From an uncultured Sphingomonadales bacterium (GTDB taxonomy: Bacteria; Pseudomonadota; Alphaproteobacteria; Sphingomonadales; Sphingomonadaceae), in NCBI GenBank assembly GCA_903832325.1, contig CAILBC010000025.1, positions 1 through 64,000 on the forward strand: DNA of 64,000 bases, given 5' to 3'. The position numbers and the translations under genes were made by a program. The notes under the pieces were generated by a model that was given only the letters and a program-made list of their open reading frames with translations, searched no databases and was not told the DNA's origin. Each line of letters starts with the position of its first letter. Within the stretch, counting starts at the first letter, position 1. Positions 1 to 9,277 of this stretch are shown here, one piece after another.

Positions 1-1
1 A

Positions 2-679
2 CACCTGCTGCCCGAGGAATGGGTGAAAGCCAGCGCGTGGATCGACGCCGGGGCGGCGGTGCTGGTCTATCTGGCGTTTCACCGCGTGCACGATGCGGTG
101 GAGCACCGGGTGGAGCAGCTGTTTTTTGGGCACTGGCAGGCCAACGAAGATGCCTTGCGCCGGTTTGTGGCGTCGGCGGCGCATTTTGAGGACGAGCGCG
201 CGCTGGCGCGGGGGTTTGCCGACGAACTGGCGCGGTTTGGTGGCGGCGCACGGGTGGCGGTCTATCGGCGCGAAGCCGGCGCGCTCAATCGGGTGGGCGG
301 GTCGTGGGACACCGCTCCTGCCCAATTTCGCGACGACGACCCGGCCTTTGCGCTGATGCGGGCAGAACGCAGGCCGCTTGATCTGGCCGAAACGCCGACC
401 GACCTGCACGGCGTGCTGGCGCTGCCGATGCTCGATCATGGGGCGCTGGCCGGGCTGGTGCTGATGGATCTGAAGAACAACGAGGCGCTGTACCGGCCCG
501 ATGAAGTCACCCTGCTGGGCTGGGCCGCGCACGAAGTCGGGCTGGCGCTGGCGGCGCTCAAGGCCCGCGCGACCGATGCCGAAGTTGACAGGATGCGTAT
601 TCAGAACGCCGAATTGCGGGGTGCGAACGCGGAATTGCGCGCGGTGATCGCCGGATGGCAGGAAAGGGCAAGCGCATGA
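2..679 (+). CDS. membrane GAF-domain sensor protein, C-terminal part (cut by window edge)
   Basis: The reading frame is open from the first base, so only about 226 C-terminal residues are seen. It begins inside a membrane helix region and continues into a GAF-like domain followed by a short Leu/Ala/Arg coiled-coil tail. It is a close paralogue of the next gene: the first residues (HLLPEEWVKASAWIDAG) recur there exactly, and the GAF part aligns along its whole length. The stop codon overlaps the next start as ATGA (676-679), so the two are translationally coupled. No kinase, GGDEF or HTH output domain follows the GAF domain. GAF domains bind small ligands or serve as dimerisation modules, but the ligand cannot be read from the sequence. 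The tail has an internal repeat of the type NAELRGANAELR. Confidence 0.8.
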   Translation, partial: HLLPEEWVKASAWIDAGAAVLVYLAFHRVHDAVEHRVEQLFFGHWQANEDALRRFVASAAHFEDERALARGFADELARFGGGARVAVYRREAGALNRVGGSWDTAPAQFRDDDPAFALMRAERRPLDLAETPTDLHGVLALPMLDHGALAGLVLMDLKNNEALYRPDEVTLLGWAAHEVGLALAALKARATDAEVDRMRIQNAELRGANAELRAVIAGWQERASA

Positions 680-2490
680 ACCGGCCGCGCGTGACCGAAC
701 CGCAATCCCTTCTTTTCACCGGGTGGCGCGGCGCGGTGCTGGTGCTGGTCGTGCTGGTGTCGCTGACCCTGTCTGGCATTTCGCTGTTCACGCAAGCCGA
801 ATTCACGGGTGTGTTTCCGGATCGCGCCGGCCGCATGGGGCTTTATGGCGGCGCACCGGGTCATGCCCCCGGCTGGTGGGAGATCCCCGTTGTGGAACCG
901 GGTGGCGCGGCAGAGGCAATCGGGCTCGTGCCGGGCGACGAGGTTCGGCTGCCCGATCCCCTGTATGCCAATTCCAGCCGACTACCCGGAACCAGAATGG
1001 AAATCACCGTCCGTCACCGGGGCCATGAACGCCGGGCGATGCTTGTCTATCGCCGGTTTGACCCGATGCAGGACCCCGCGTTGACTGCGGGGTTTTACGG
1101 CGCCTTTGTCGGCGCCGTGTTTGCTTTCATGCTGGGCCTGACGGTGCTCGTGCGCGGCTGGGGGCAATATCCGGCGGTGGTGCTGGGCATGGGCCTGACG
1201 GCGGGTGCCAGTGGCGGTGCGATACCCGCGTGGGCCATCGACCAGCCATGGACCACTGTTTTTGTCGCGCTGCATGGTATCAACTTTGCAGCCGTCAATG
1301 GCGCACTGCTCAGCGTTGTGCCCTTGCTCTATGCCCGGCATGTCCGCAACCCCGGCCCCTTTGCCGTGCGGGTTACGGCGAGCATAGTGCTGGGTTTTTG
1401 CGCATTGTCGACCTGGAGCGAATGGCTGAACATTTGGGCGAATCCGGCCTTTTTCACCATCTTGCCGGCTTTCCTCGCCGTCGCTTTGGTTGCCATCGTC
1501 ATGGCTGTCTGGTGGGCCTGGCGCGGCTATTGCGATGCGCCACCGGCCGGGCGCAACCGGTTTGCCACACTGCTTGTCGCGTTTGCGATTTTAGCACTTT
1601 CGGTGGCCTGTTCTGCGCTGATCCCCTTGAACGCACTGACAGGAAAATCGGTTTCGATCCTGAGAACCGTGGCGGAATTGCTCGGGTCGACGGTGTTCCC
1701 GCTGCTGCTGGTTTACGCGGTTTTGCGCCACCGCGTGATCGACATCGGCTTCGCGTTCAACCGCACGCTGGTCTACGGTACGTTCAGCGCGATCCTGCTG
1801 GGCAGTTTCGGCCTGATCGAATGGGGTGTTGAACATCTGCTGCCCGAAGAATGGGTGAAAGCCAGTGCGTGGATCGATGCGGGCGCGGCGGTGGTGGTGT
1901 ACCTGGCATTCCACCGGGTTCACGATTGGGTGGAGCACCGGGTCGAGCATCTGTTTTTCCGCCAGTGGCAGGCGAACGAGGATGCGCTGCGGCAGTTTGT
2001 GGCGGTGGCGCCGCATTTCGAAGATGCGGGCGCGCTGGCGCGGGCCTTTGCCGAAGAGCTGGCGCGGTTTGGCGGGGGTGCGCGGGTGGCGTTTTATCGC
2101 CGCAACGAAGGCGCGCTGAATCGCGTGGCGGGCAACTGGGAGGCCAGCCCGCGGCATTTTCGCGAGGATGATCGGGCCTTTGCCACGCTGCGCGCGACGC
2201 GGCGGCCGCTCGATCTGACCGATGCGCAAACCAGCCTGCCCGGCGCGCTGGCGCTGCCGATGATCGACCATGGCGCGCTGGCGGGGCTGGTGCTGATGGA
2301 TCTGAAAGGCAATGGTGCGCTGTACCGGCCCGACGAGATTGCCCTGTTGGGCTGGGTGGCGCACGAAACGGGGCTTGCCATGGCGGCCCTGCATGTTGGA
2401 TTGGTTGAAACCGAATTGCGGCTGGCAAAGGCCCAGCTGGCGCGGCTGGGCAGCATTATCGGTGACCGGCTTGACCGCGCGAATGCCTGA
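676..2490 (+). CDS. polytopic membrane protein with C-terminal GAF domain, tandem paralogue of upstream gene
   Basis: This 604-residue protein starts at ATG 676 (ATGA overlap with the preceding stop) with a GGAAAGGG ribosome site at 661-668. An upstream in-frame ATG at 655 is less likely. Order of parts: one N-terminal membrane helix (about residues 17-38), a periplasmic segment with a PDZ-like look (VEPGGAAEAIGLVPGDEV), then about seven membrane helices (residues 130-400), and a C-terminal GAF domain (about 430-580) ending in a helical tail. No enzymatic output domain is visible. The architecture resembles the sensor halves of some membrane histidine kinases without the kinase, so it may signal through a partner. 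Two tandem copies suggest a recent duplication. Function unknown. Confidence 0.82.
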   Translation: MNRPRVTEPQSLLFTGWRGAVLVLVVLVSLTLSGISLFTQAEFTGVFPDRAGRMGLYGGAPGHAPGWWEIPVVEPGGAAEAIGLVPGDEVRLPDPLYANSSRLPGTRMEITVRHRGHERRAMLVYRRFDPMQDPALTAGFYGAFVGAVFAFMLGLTVLVRGWGQYPAVVLGMGLTAGASGGAIPAWAIDQPWTTVFVALHGINFAAVNGALLSVVPLLYARHVRNPGPFAVRVTASIVLGFCALSTWSEWLNIWANPAFFTILPAFLAVALVAIVMAVWWAWRGYCDAPPAGRNRFATLLVAFAILALSVACSALIPLNALTGKSVSILRTVAELLGSTVFPLLLVYAVLRHRVIDIGFAFNRTLVYGTFSAILLGSFGLIEWGVEHLLPEEWVKASAWIDAGAAVVVYLAFHRVHDWVEHRVEHLFFRQWQANEDALRQFVAVAPHFEDAGALARAFAEELARFGGGARVAFYRRNEGALNRVAGNWEASPRHFREDDRAFATLRATRRPLDLTDAQTSLPGALALPMIDHGALAGLVLMDLKGNGALYRPDEIALLGWVAHETGLAMAALHVGLVETELRLAKAQLARLGSIIGDRLDRANA

Positions 2491-2509
2491 CATCCGGGAG
2501 AGAAAAACG

Positions 2510-4420
2510 ATGACATTCAAGATGATTCTGGCCAGCGCCCTGTTGCTGGGCACCGCCCTGCCCGCGCTGGCCGCGCCGCAAAAGGCGCCAACCGCACCTG
2601 CCTATGACGAACGGCCCGCCAAGTTTGAAGAACCGAAGGACATTCGCGATTTCGACCGGCGCGTGGTCGATATTCCGATGCGCGACGGGGTAAAGCTGCA
2701 CACCGTGATCCTGGTGCCAAAGGGCGCGCATGGCGCGGCGATGCTGCTGACGCGCACGCCCTACAATGCCGAGGAACAAACCGGTTATGGCCATTCGCCG
2801 CATATGGCAGCGCGGCTGGACGGGTATGACAATGCGCCCGACGTGATTGCCGCGGGGCATTACATCCGCGTGGTGCAGGACGTGCGCGGCAAATACGGGT
2901 CTGAAGGCGCCTATGTGATGAACCGGCCGTTTGTCGGATCGTCGCTCAATCCGACCAAAGTCGACCATGCCACCGATACCTATGACACGATCGACTGGCT
3001 GGTGAAGCATGTGCCCGAATCCAATGGGCGCGTGGGCATTCTGGGCATCAGTTATGACGGGTTTACCGCGCTGGCGGCGCTGGTCCACCCGCACCCGGCG
3101 CTGAAAGTTGCGGTGCCGATGAACCCGATGGTCGATGGCTGGCGCGGCGATGACTGGTTTCACAACGGCGCGATGCGCATGCTGGGCAACGATTACATCC
3201 TGAACCAGGTGGCCAGCCGCGACAATTCGATCGTGTATGAATACCCGGAGGCCGATCTTTATACCCATTTCATGCGCGCCGGGTCGGCGGGCGCGGCCGC
3301 GACGCAGCACGGGCTGGACCAGATCGGATTCTGGCAGAAGATCAAGGCGCACCCCGCCTATGACGCGTTCTGGCAGGAGCAGGCGATGGACCGCATCCTG
3401 GCCAAGGAGGGGATCACCGTGCCGACCATGCTGGTCCATTCGCTGTGGGACCAGGAAGATATCTATGGCGCCCCCGCAGTGTGGAAAATGCTGAAGCCGA
3501 TGGACAAGGACGGCAAGCTGTTCCTTTCCATGGGGCCCTGGTACCACGGGCAGGAAATCGAACGCGCCGATACGCTGGGCCCGGTGCGATGGGACAGCGA
3601 CACCGGAAAATGGTGGCGGATGCACGTGCTCGCGCCGTTTCTGGCGCATTACCTGTATGACGCGCCGATGGATGTGCCGACCGTGACGGCGTTTCAATCG
3701 GGCACCAATGACTGGCAGAAACTGCCGGGCTGGCCCACCGCGAAAACGCCGACGCGGATGTATCTGAATGCCGACCAGTCGCTGGGTTTTGCGCCGCAGG
3801 GGGCGGGCACGCATCTGGATTATGTGTCGGACCCGGCCAACCCGGTGACGTATCTGCCGCGGCCGAACCTGAAAGTGGGGTATGACGGCAATCCCTGGCC
3901 AACCTGGCTGACCAGCGACCAGCGCACCGTTTCGGGCCGGCCCGACGTGCTGACTTTTACCGGGCCGGTGCTGGACAAGCCGGTGACGATTGCCGGGACG
4001 CCGATGGTGCATCTGGTGGCGGCGACCACCGGCACCGACAGCGACTGGGTGGTCAAGCTGATCGATGTCTATCCCGATGAAGTGCCGATGGACAAGGCGA
4101 TGGGCGGCTATGAACTGGCGGTGGGCATGGACATTTTCCGTGGCCGCTATCGCCAGGACTTGTCGCAGGCGAAAGCGATCACCCCGGGTGCGCCGCTGGC
4201 CTATGACTTTGCGCTGCCGCCGGCGAACCACGTGTTTCTGCCCGGGCACCGGATCATGGTGCAGGTCCAGTCAAGCTGGTTCCCGCTGTATGACCGCAAC
4301 CCGCAGACATTCGTGCCGTCGATCACCGATGCAAGGCCCGCCGACTATGTGAAGGCGACCCAATCGGTGAGCGTGGGCGGCGCCGGGGGCAGCGCGATCG
4401 ACCTGCCCGTGGTGAACTGA
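2510..4420 (+). CDS. exported CocE/NonD family hydrolase (X-Pro dipeptidyl-peptidase S15 superfamily, alpha-amino-acid ester hydrolase-like)
   Basis: The 636-residue protein has a Sec signal peptide (MTFKMILASALLLGTALPALA, cleavage near residue 22), so it acts in the periplasm or outside. The alpha/beta-hydrolase nucleophile motif GISYDG lies at residues 179-184 (Ser181). The acid is probably the Asp in HSLWDQEDIYG and the histidine the one in MGPWYHGQE. A C-terminal jelly-roll domain (X-Pro peptidase C-terminal type, about residues 400-620) follows. This arrangement is that of cocaine esterase, glutaryl-7-ACA acylase and alpha-amino-acid ester hydrolases. The GxSYxG form is the one seen in the last group. 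Start chosen at ATG 2510 behind GGGAGAGA; it sits 19 bp after the upstream gene. The exact substrate cannot be told. Confidence 0.9.
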   Translation: MTFKMILASALLLGTALPALAAPQKAPTAPAYDERPAKFEEPKDIRDFDRRVVDIPMRDGVKLHTVILVPKGAHGAAMLLTRTPYNAEEQTGYGHSPHMAARLDGYDNAPDVIAAGHYIRVVQDVRGKYGSEGAYVMNRPFVGSSLNPTKVDHATDTYDTIDWLVKHVPESNGRVGILGISYDGFTALAALVHPHPALKVAVPMNPMVDGWRGDDWFHNGAMRMLGNDYILNQVASRDNSIVYEYPEADLYTHFMRAGSAGAAATQHGLDQIGFWQKIKAHPAYDAFWQEQAMDRILAKEGITVPTMLVHSLWDQEDIYGAPAVWKMLKPMDKDGKLFLSMGPWYHGQEIERADTLGPVRWDSDTGKWWRMHVLAPFLAHYLYDAPMDVPTVTAFQSGTNDWQKLPGWPTAKTPTRMYLNADQSLGFAPQGAGTHLDYVSDPANPVTYLPRPNLKVGYDGNPWPTWLTSDQRTVSGRPDVLTFTGPVLDKPVTIAGTPMVHLVAATTGTDSDWVVKLIDVYPDEVPMDKAMGGYELAVGMDIFRGRYRQDLSQAKAITPGAPLAYDFALPPANHVFLPGHRIMVQVQSSWFPLYDRNPQTFVPSITDARPADYVKATQSVSVGGAGGSAIDLPVVN

Positions 4421-4428
4421 GCAATTCT

Positions 4429-4457
4429 GCCGCCCCCGGTGCGATGCCGGGGGCGGC
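4429..4457. terminator. GC-rich hairpin after the CocE-type hydrolase gene
   Basis: A perfect 11-bp inverted repeat (gccgcccccgg / ccgggggcggc) with a 7-nt loop starts 9 bp after the stop codon. There is no T-tract, so it is either a weak or Rho-assisted terminator or an mRNA 3'-end stabiliser. The following 60 bases hold imperfect direct copies of gcagattctggtgatcgc. Confidence 0.5.
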
Positions 4458-4572
4458 CAGATGATCGCGCTGACCCAGGTGATCGGGCAGATTCTGGTGA
4501 TCGCGCAGATTCTGGCGAAAGGGGCAATGGCATTGCCGCGCGCCGGGTAACGCGGCACAAGGTGCGGGCGCC

Positions 4573-7500
4573 ATGCCGTTCCTGATCCCGCCCTTTGTCC
4601 GCCATACCGCGCCCGTGCCTGGTATCGCGCCTGGTATCGTGCCTGGCATCGTTATGGTCTGCGCCGCGCTGCTGACCGGATGTACCGGTGCCGGACTGCG
4701 TGGCGCTGCACCGCCAGCGCCGATGGCTCGCGGATTTGCCACCAGCGATATTGTGCCCGATCCCGGTTTCCGGATGGCTGTGCTGGACAATGGATTGCGC
4801 ACGATCGTGCGGTCCAATGCGACGCCGGCGGGCACGGCCCAGGTGCGGCTGGTGATCGAAGCCGGATCGCTGGATGAAGCCGAAGACGAGCGCGGGACTG
4901 CCCATTTTGTGGAGCACATGGCGTTCAACGGCAGCCGCCATGTGCGCGAGGGCGAAATGGTCCGTCTGTTGCAGCGCGACGGGCTGGCATTTGGCGCGGA
5001 TACCAATGCCTCGACCGGGTTTGAACGCACGATCTATCAACTGGACCTGCCGCGTGCCGATCCGGCGCTTTTGGACACCGCGCTGATGCTGATGCGCGAA
5101 ACCGCCAGCGAGCTGAGCTTTGATCCGGCGGCGGTGGATCGCGAACGCGGCGTGGTGCTGTCGGAAATGCGCGAAGGGCGCGGCTATGCCCTGGCCGACC
5201 GGCAGGACATGATGCGCTTTCTCTATCCCCATGCGCGCTATATCGAGCGGCTGCCGATCGGCACCGAGGCCAGCGTGCGGCAGGCCGATGCCGCGACGCT
5301 GCGCGCATTCTGGCAGGCGCATTACCGGCCGGACCGCGCCAGCGTGGTGATCGTGGGCGATTTTCCGGCAGCGGTGATGACGCGCGCGATTGCCGCACAT
5401 TTTGCCGACTGGCAGGCAGGTGGTGGGGCTGGGGCTGGGGCAGCAGCTGCGCCGCCGCGGCCGGACCCGGGCCGGGTGGAGCCTGATCGGCGCGACCTGG
5501 TGGACATCCATATCGACCCGGCGTTGACCGAGCGGGTGACGATATCGCGCCACGGGCGCTGGATTGAAGAGCGCGATACGATTGCCGCGCGGCGGCACGC
5601 GCTGCTGCGCCTGATCGGCTATCGCATGATCGACCGGCGGCTGCAAAGCGTGGCGCGGCGCAGCATACCGCCGTTTCGCGGGGCAGGATTTGGCACGGCG
5701 CCGGTGTTTCACATCGGGCGCACGACCAATCTGGTGATCGACACGCAGGACGGGCAGTGGCGGCGCGGGATGATCGCTGCAGGGGCCGTGCTGCGCCAGG
5801 CGCTGACGCAAGGGTTCACCCGCGCCGAACTGGACGAGCAGCTGGCCGGGCTGCGTGCCGATTTCGAGAATGCCGCGGCGGCGGGTGATACCCGGTCGCA
5901 CGGGGCGCTGGTGCAGGCGGCGCTGGCGTTGATCACCGACCAGCGGATTCCGACAACCCCGGCCGATGCGCTGGCGCGATTCAACGCCTTTGCCCCGACA
6001 ATCACACTGCCGCTGGTGCGCGAAGCGCTGGCCGCCGATGCGGTGCCGCTGGATCAGCCGTTGATCCGGTTTCATGGCCGCCACGCACCCGAAGGCGGCA
6101 GCGCGGCGCTGCGCGCGGCCTGGGACGAAGGCACGCGGGCAACGGCAACGGTCTATACACCCGTAACCGGCCAGTTTGCCTATGACCGGTTTGGCGCGGC
6201 GGGCACGATCGTGGAAGACCGGCGCGAGCCCGTGCTGGGCCTGCGCCAGGTGCGTTTTGCCAATGGCGTGCGGCTGAACCTGAAGCACACCGACCTGGAA
6301 CACGACCGCATCCGCGTGAGCCTGGCGCTGGCCGGAGGCGAAACGCTGGGCACACGCGCCAATCCGCTGGCCGTGGCGATGGTGCCGGTGCTGGCCCAGG
6401 GCGGGCTGGGCCGGCACAGCGCAGACGATTTGCAAACGCTGCTGGCGGGGCGCGCGGTGGGCGGATCGCTGACGCCCGATGGCGATGCGTTTGTGGCAGA
6501 AGGGACGACCACGCCGCGCGATCTGGCCATGCAATGCGCCTATCTGGCGGCGCTGATCACCGATCCCGGCTATCGCCCCGAGGCCGAGGCGACATTTCAC
6601 CAATCCATCGCGCAAGTGCTGGCGCGGCGCAATGCCACGGCGCGCAGCGCGCTGGGCAATGCCATTGGCGGCGTGCTGTCGGACAACGATCCGCGCTTTA
6701 CCCTGGCCGCGCCCGAGGCCTATCGCGCGCTGAACTTTGCGCGGTTGCGCGCCGATGTGGGCGAACGGCTGGCGCATGGTGCGATCGAGATCGGCATGGT
6801 GGGCGATATCGACGAAAGCGCGGCGATTGCCGCAGTGGCGCAGACGCTGGGCGCGCTGCCGCCGCGCGAAGCCGAATTCCGGATCGATCCTGCCGCGCTG
6901 GATCGGCACTTTACCGATCATCGCGGGGCGGTGGTGGTGCGCCACGACGGCCCGGCAGACCAGGCGATCGTGCGCATGGAATGGCCGACCACCGATGACC
7001 GCGATGAACGGCTGGAGCTGACGCTGGACTTGTTGCAGGACATGGTGACGATCGCGGTGGAAGACACGTTGCGCGAAGCGATGGGCAAGACGTATTCTCC
7101 GCGCGCATCCTCGGCGCAATCGGATTTCTGGCCGGGCTGGGGCACGTTTCAGGTGCAGGCGGCGGTGGCCACGGCCGATCTGGCGGCGACGCGCGCGGCG
7201 ATGCGTGCGACGATGGCCGGGCTGATTGCCGCGCCGGCCGATGCCGACCTGATTGCCCGCGCGCGCGCCCCGCTGGTGCAGCGGATCGACAACGCGTTGA
7301 AAGGCAATGGCGGGTGGATGGCGCTGGTCGCCCGTGCGCAGACCAGGCCGGAACGGATAGCGCGCCATATGGCGGCGCGTTCGTTGCTGGAGGGGATTAC
7401 CGCCGCGGACTTGCGCGAGGCCGCGGCGCGGTTTCTGGCGCCCGACCGGGCGGTGGAGGTGCTGGTGCTGCCGGCCGGGGCCGCAGCGCCCGGCGCGTGA
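4573..7500 (+). CDS. M16 family zinc metallopeptidase (pitrilysin/insulinase type), predicted lipoprotein
   Basis: This 975-residue protein has an N-terminal signal with a lipobox (LLTGC, Cys37) and should be anchored in the periplasm. The inverted zinc motif HxxEH is at residues 111-115 (HFVEH), with the distal glutamate expected in the RERGVVLSEMREG segment. Two tandem M16 halves are present (catalytic half about 60-500, inactive half about 530-960), the usual clam-shell layout. The N-terminal region carries a small PGIA/PGIV/PGIV repeat coded by a near-perfect 15-bp DNA repeat, which may have lengthened the signal. An internal Met at residue 28 could be an alternative start. The substrate is probably periplasmic peptides, by analogy with the family. 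Confidence 0.93.
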   Translation: MPFLIPPFVRHTAPVPGIAPGIVPGIVMVCAALLTGCTGAGLRGAAPPAPMARGFATSDIVPDPGFRMAVLDNGLRTIVRSNATPAGTAQVRLVIEAGSLDEAEDERGTAHFVEHMAFNGSRHVREGEMVRLLQRDGLAFGADTNASTGFERTIYQLDLPRADPALLDTALMLMRETASELSFDPAAVDRERGVVLSEMREGRGYALADRQDMMRFLYPHARYIERLPIGTEASVRQADAATLRAFWQAHYRPDRASVVIVGDFPAAVMTRAIAAHFADWQAGGGAGAGAAAAPPRPDPGRVEPDRRDLVDIHIDPALTERVTISRHGRWIEERDTIAARRHALLRLIGYRMIDRRLQSVARRSIPPFRGAGFGTAPVFHIGRTTNLVIDTQDGQWRRGMIAAGAVLRQALTQGFTRAELDEQLAGLRADFENAAAAGDTRSHGALVQAALALITDQRIPTTPADALARFNAFAPTITLPLVREALAADAVPLDQPLIRFHGRHAPEGGSAALRAAWDEGTRATATVYTPVTGQFAYDRFGAAGTIVEDRREPVLGLRQVRFANGVRLNLKHTDLEHDRIRVSLALAGGETLGTRANPLAVAMVPVLAQGGLGRHSADDLQTLLAGRAVGGSLTPDGDAFVAEGTTTPRDLAMQCAYLAALITDPGYRPEAEATFHQSIAQVLARRNATARSALGNAIGGVLSDNDPRFTLAAPEAYRALNFARLRADVGERLAHGAIEIGMVGDIDESAAIAAVAQTLGALPPREAEFRIDPAALDRHFTDHRGAVVVRHDGPADQAIVRMEWPTTDDRDERLELTLDLLQDMVTIAVEDTLREAMGKTYSPRASSAQSDFWPGWGTFQVQAAVATADLAATRAAMRATMAGLIAAPADADLIARARAPLVQRIDNALKGNGGWMALVARAQTRPERIARHMAARSLLEGITAADLREAAARFLAPDRAVEVLVLPAGAAAPGA

Positions 7501-7568
7501 AAAAAGCCGGGGACGATGGTGGCCAGGCCCCCTTCCCGCCCCGCCCGCTGCACGCCATGATATGGGCG

Positions 7569-8981
7569 ATGACCGAAAGCGCCGACACCACACCCGCCGA
7601 TCCGGCCGATTGGGCCGCCACCGCATTGGCGCCGGCCTTTGCCAGCGGGGCGCTGTCTCCGGTCGAGGTGATCGAGGCGGTGCTGGCGCGCGTGGCCGCG
7701 TGGGAGGGCGATCTTTGCGCGACTTATGCGCTCGATCCCGAAGGCGCGCGGGCTGCGGCGCGCGCGGCAGAGGCGCGCTGGCGCAGCGGGATGGCGCTGG
7801 GACCGCTCGATGGCGTGCCGGTGACGATCAAGGAAATGGTGGCCACGCGCGGTGTGCCAACGCCCATGGGCACCGCCGCCAGCATGCTGACCCCGGCCCC
7901 GGCCGATGCTCCGGCGCCGGCCCGGCTGCGCGAGGCGGGCGCGGTGATCTTTGCCAAGACCACGGCGCCCGATTACGGCATGCTGTCATCCGGCCTGTCG
8001 AGCTTTCACCCGCTGACCCGGAACCCGTGGGACCTGACGCGCACGCCCGGCGGATCGAGCAGCGGCGCGGGCGCGGCGGCGGCGGCCGGCTATGGCCCGC
8101 TGCATCTGGGCACCGACATTGGCGGATCGATCCGGCTGCCCGCGGGGTGGTGCGGGATTTTCGGGCTGAAGCCGTCGAACGGCCGGGTGCCGATCGATCC
8201 GCCCTATCTGGGCCGTGTGGCCGGGCCGATGACGCGCACCGTGGCCGATGCCGCGCTGATGATGACCGCGATCACCCGGCCCGATGCGCGCGACCACATG
8301 AGCCTGCCGTGGCAGGGTATCGACTGGATGGCGCTGGACGGCGATGTGCGGGGCCTGCGCATTGGCCTGATGATGGATGCGGGCGCCGGCACCGCGGTGG
8401 AGCCGGCGGTGCGCGATGCGGTGATGGCGGCGGCGCGCGTGTTCGAAGCGGGCGGCGCGCATGTCGCGATGGCAGAACCGTTTTTGACCCCGGCGATGTT
8501 CGACGGGTTCGACACGTTTTTCCGCACGCGGTTCTGGGCCGAAACCCGGGACCTGCCGCCCGAACGGTATGAACGCATCCTGCCCTATATCCGCGCCTGG
8601 GTCGAACCGGCGAGCGGGACAAGCGCGCTGGAGCTGTATCAGGGATACCAGCAACTGGTCGCGATCCGCGAGGCAGGCGTGCGCTTCAGCCAGCGATTTG
8701 ACTATGTGCTGTCACCGGTGGCGCCGATGGCGGCGTTTGATGCGTGCCTGCCCGGGCCGAACAACGATCCGTCGCGGCCGTTTGACCACATCGCCTTTAC
8801 CATGCCGTGCAACATGACCGAGCAGCCATCCGCCTCGATCGATTGCGGGGTGACGCCCGGTGGCCTGCCGATCGGGCTGCAGATCAGCGGGCGGCGGTTT
8901 GATGACCATGGCGTGCTGCGCGTGGCGCAGTGGTTCGAGACGGCGCGGGGTGATTGGCGGGGCTGGCCCGAACCGGCTTGA
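7569..8981 (+). CDS. amidase signature family protein
   Basis: This 470-residue enzyme has the amidase-signature Ser-Ser-Lys triad. The lysine is in VTIKEM, the glycine/serine-rich stretch GGSSSGAGAAAAAGYG holds the cis-Ser, and the nucleophile Ser is in DIGGSIRLPAG. Family members hydrolyse amides to acid and ammonia; the size and the GIFGLKPSNGRV segment fit the general amidase (AmdA/6-aminohexanoate-cyclic-dimer-hydrolase-like) group. No signal peptide is seen, so it is cytoplasmic. It starts 68 bp after the M16 gene, on the same strand. ATG 7569 was chosen (MTESAD); an in-frame ATG at 7557 is equally possible because neither has a good ribosome site. It is not GatA: gatB/gatC are absent and the tail differs. 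Confidence 0.88.
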   Translation: MTESADTTPADPADWAATALAPAFASGALSPVEVIEAVLARVAAWEGDLCATYALDPEGARAAARAAEARWRSGMALGPLDGVPVTIKEMVATRGVPTPMGTAASMLTPAPADAPAPARLREAGAVIFAKTTAPDYGMLSSGLSSFHPLTRNPWDLTRTPGGSSSGAGAAAAAGYGPLHLGTDIGGSIRLPAGWCGIFGLKPSNGRVPIDPPYLGRVAGPMTRTVADAALMMTAITRPDARDHMSLPWQGIDWMALDGDVRGLRIGLMMDAGAGTAVEPAVRDAVMAAARVFEAGGAHVAMAEPFLTPAMFDGFDTFFRTRFWAETRDLPPERYERILPYIRAWVEPASGTSALELYQGYQQLVAIREAGVRFSQRFDYVLSPVAPMAAFDACLPGPNNDPSRPFDHIAFTMPCNMTEQPSASIDCGVTPGGLPIGLQISGRRFDDHGVLRVAQWFETARGDWRGWPEPA

Positions 8982-9040
8982 TCCGGGCCCGCGACAGAGG
9001 CATAGGGCAGGCGACTTCCGCCATGAAAGAGTTGCGAACC

Positions 9041-9274
9041 ATGAAAGTGCGCGTCCATGTCAGCCTGAAGAACGGCGTGCTCGATCCGCAGGGCCGCGCC
9101 ATCCACCACGCGCTGGAAGGCATGGGCTTTGCCGGGATTGAAGATGTGCGCGCTGGGCGGCTGATCGAGCTGGATGTGGCCGACAGCGTAACCGACGAAG
9201 CGCTGGACGATATGTGCCGCAAGCTGCTGGCCAACCAGGTGATCGAAAACTATCGCATTGAAAAGGTGGCCTGA
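9041..9274 (+). CDS. purS: phosphoribosylformylglycinamidine synthase subunit PurS
   Basis: The 77-residue protein starts MKVRVHVSLKNGVLDPQG, the hallmark PurS N-terminus. PurS is the small subunit that docks PurQ (glutaminase) on PurL (synthetase) in the fourth step of purine synthesis, converting FGAR and glutamine to FGAM. Start taken at ATG 9041 rather than ATG 9023 because PurS proteins begin at this methionine. purQ follows after 3 bp. The separate purS-purQ arrangement belongs to the three-subunit enzyme and not to the single large enterobacterial PurL. Confidence 0.96.
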   Translation: MKVRVHVSLKNGVLDPQGRAIHHALEGMGFAGIEDVRAGRLIELDVADSVTDEALDDMCRKLLANQVIENYRIEKVA

Positions 9275-9277
9275 ACC

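Noticed and set aside
6160..6175. GTAACC word inside the M16 peptidase gene
   Set aside because: No CGAA at 16 bases and inside a coding frame; a chance match.
4345..7626. Very long open frame (about 1093 codons) on the minus strand opposite the M16 peptidase gene
   Set aside because: High-GC DNA keeps the antisense frame open; its protein is rich in Arg/His/Pro without domains, whereas the plus-strand frame has clear M16 motifs.
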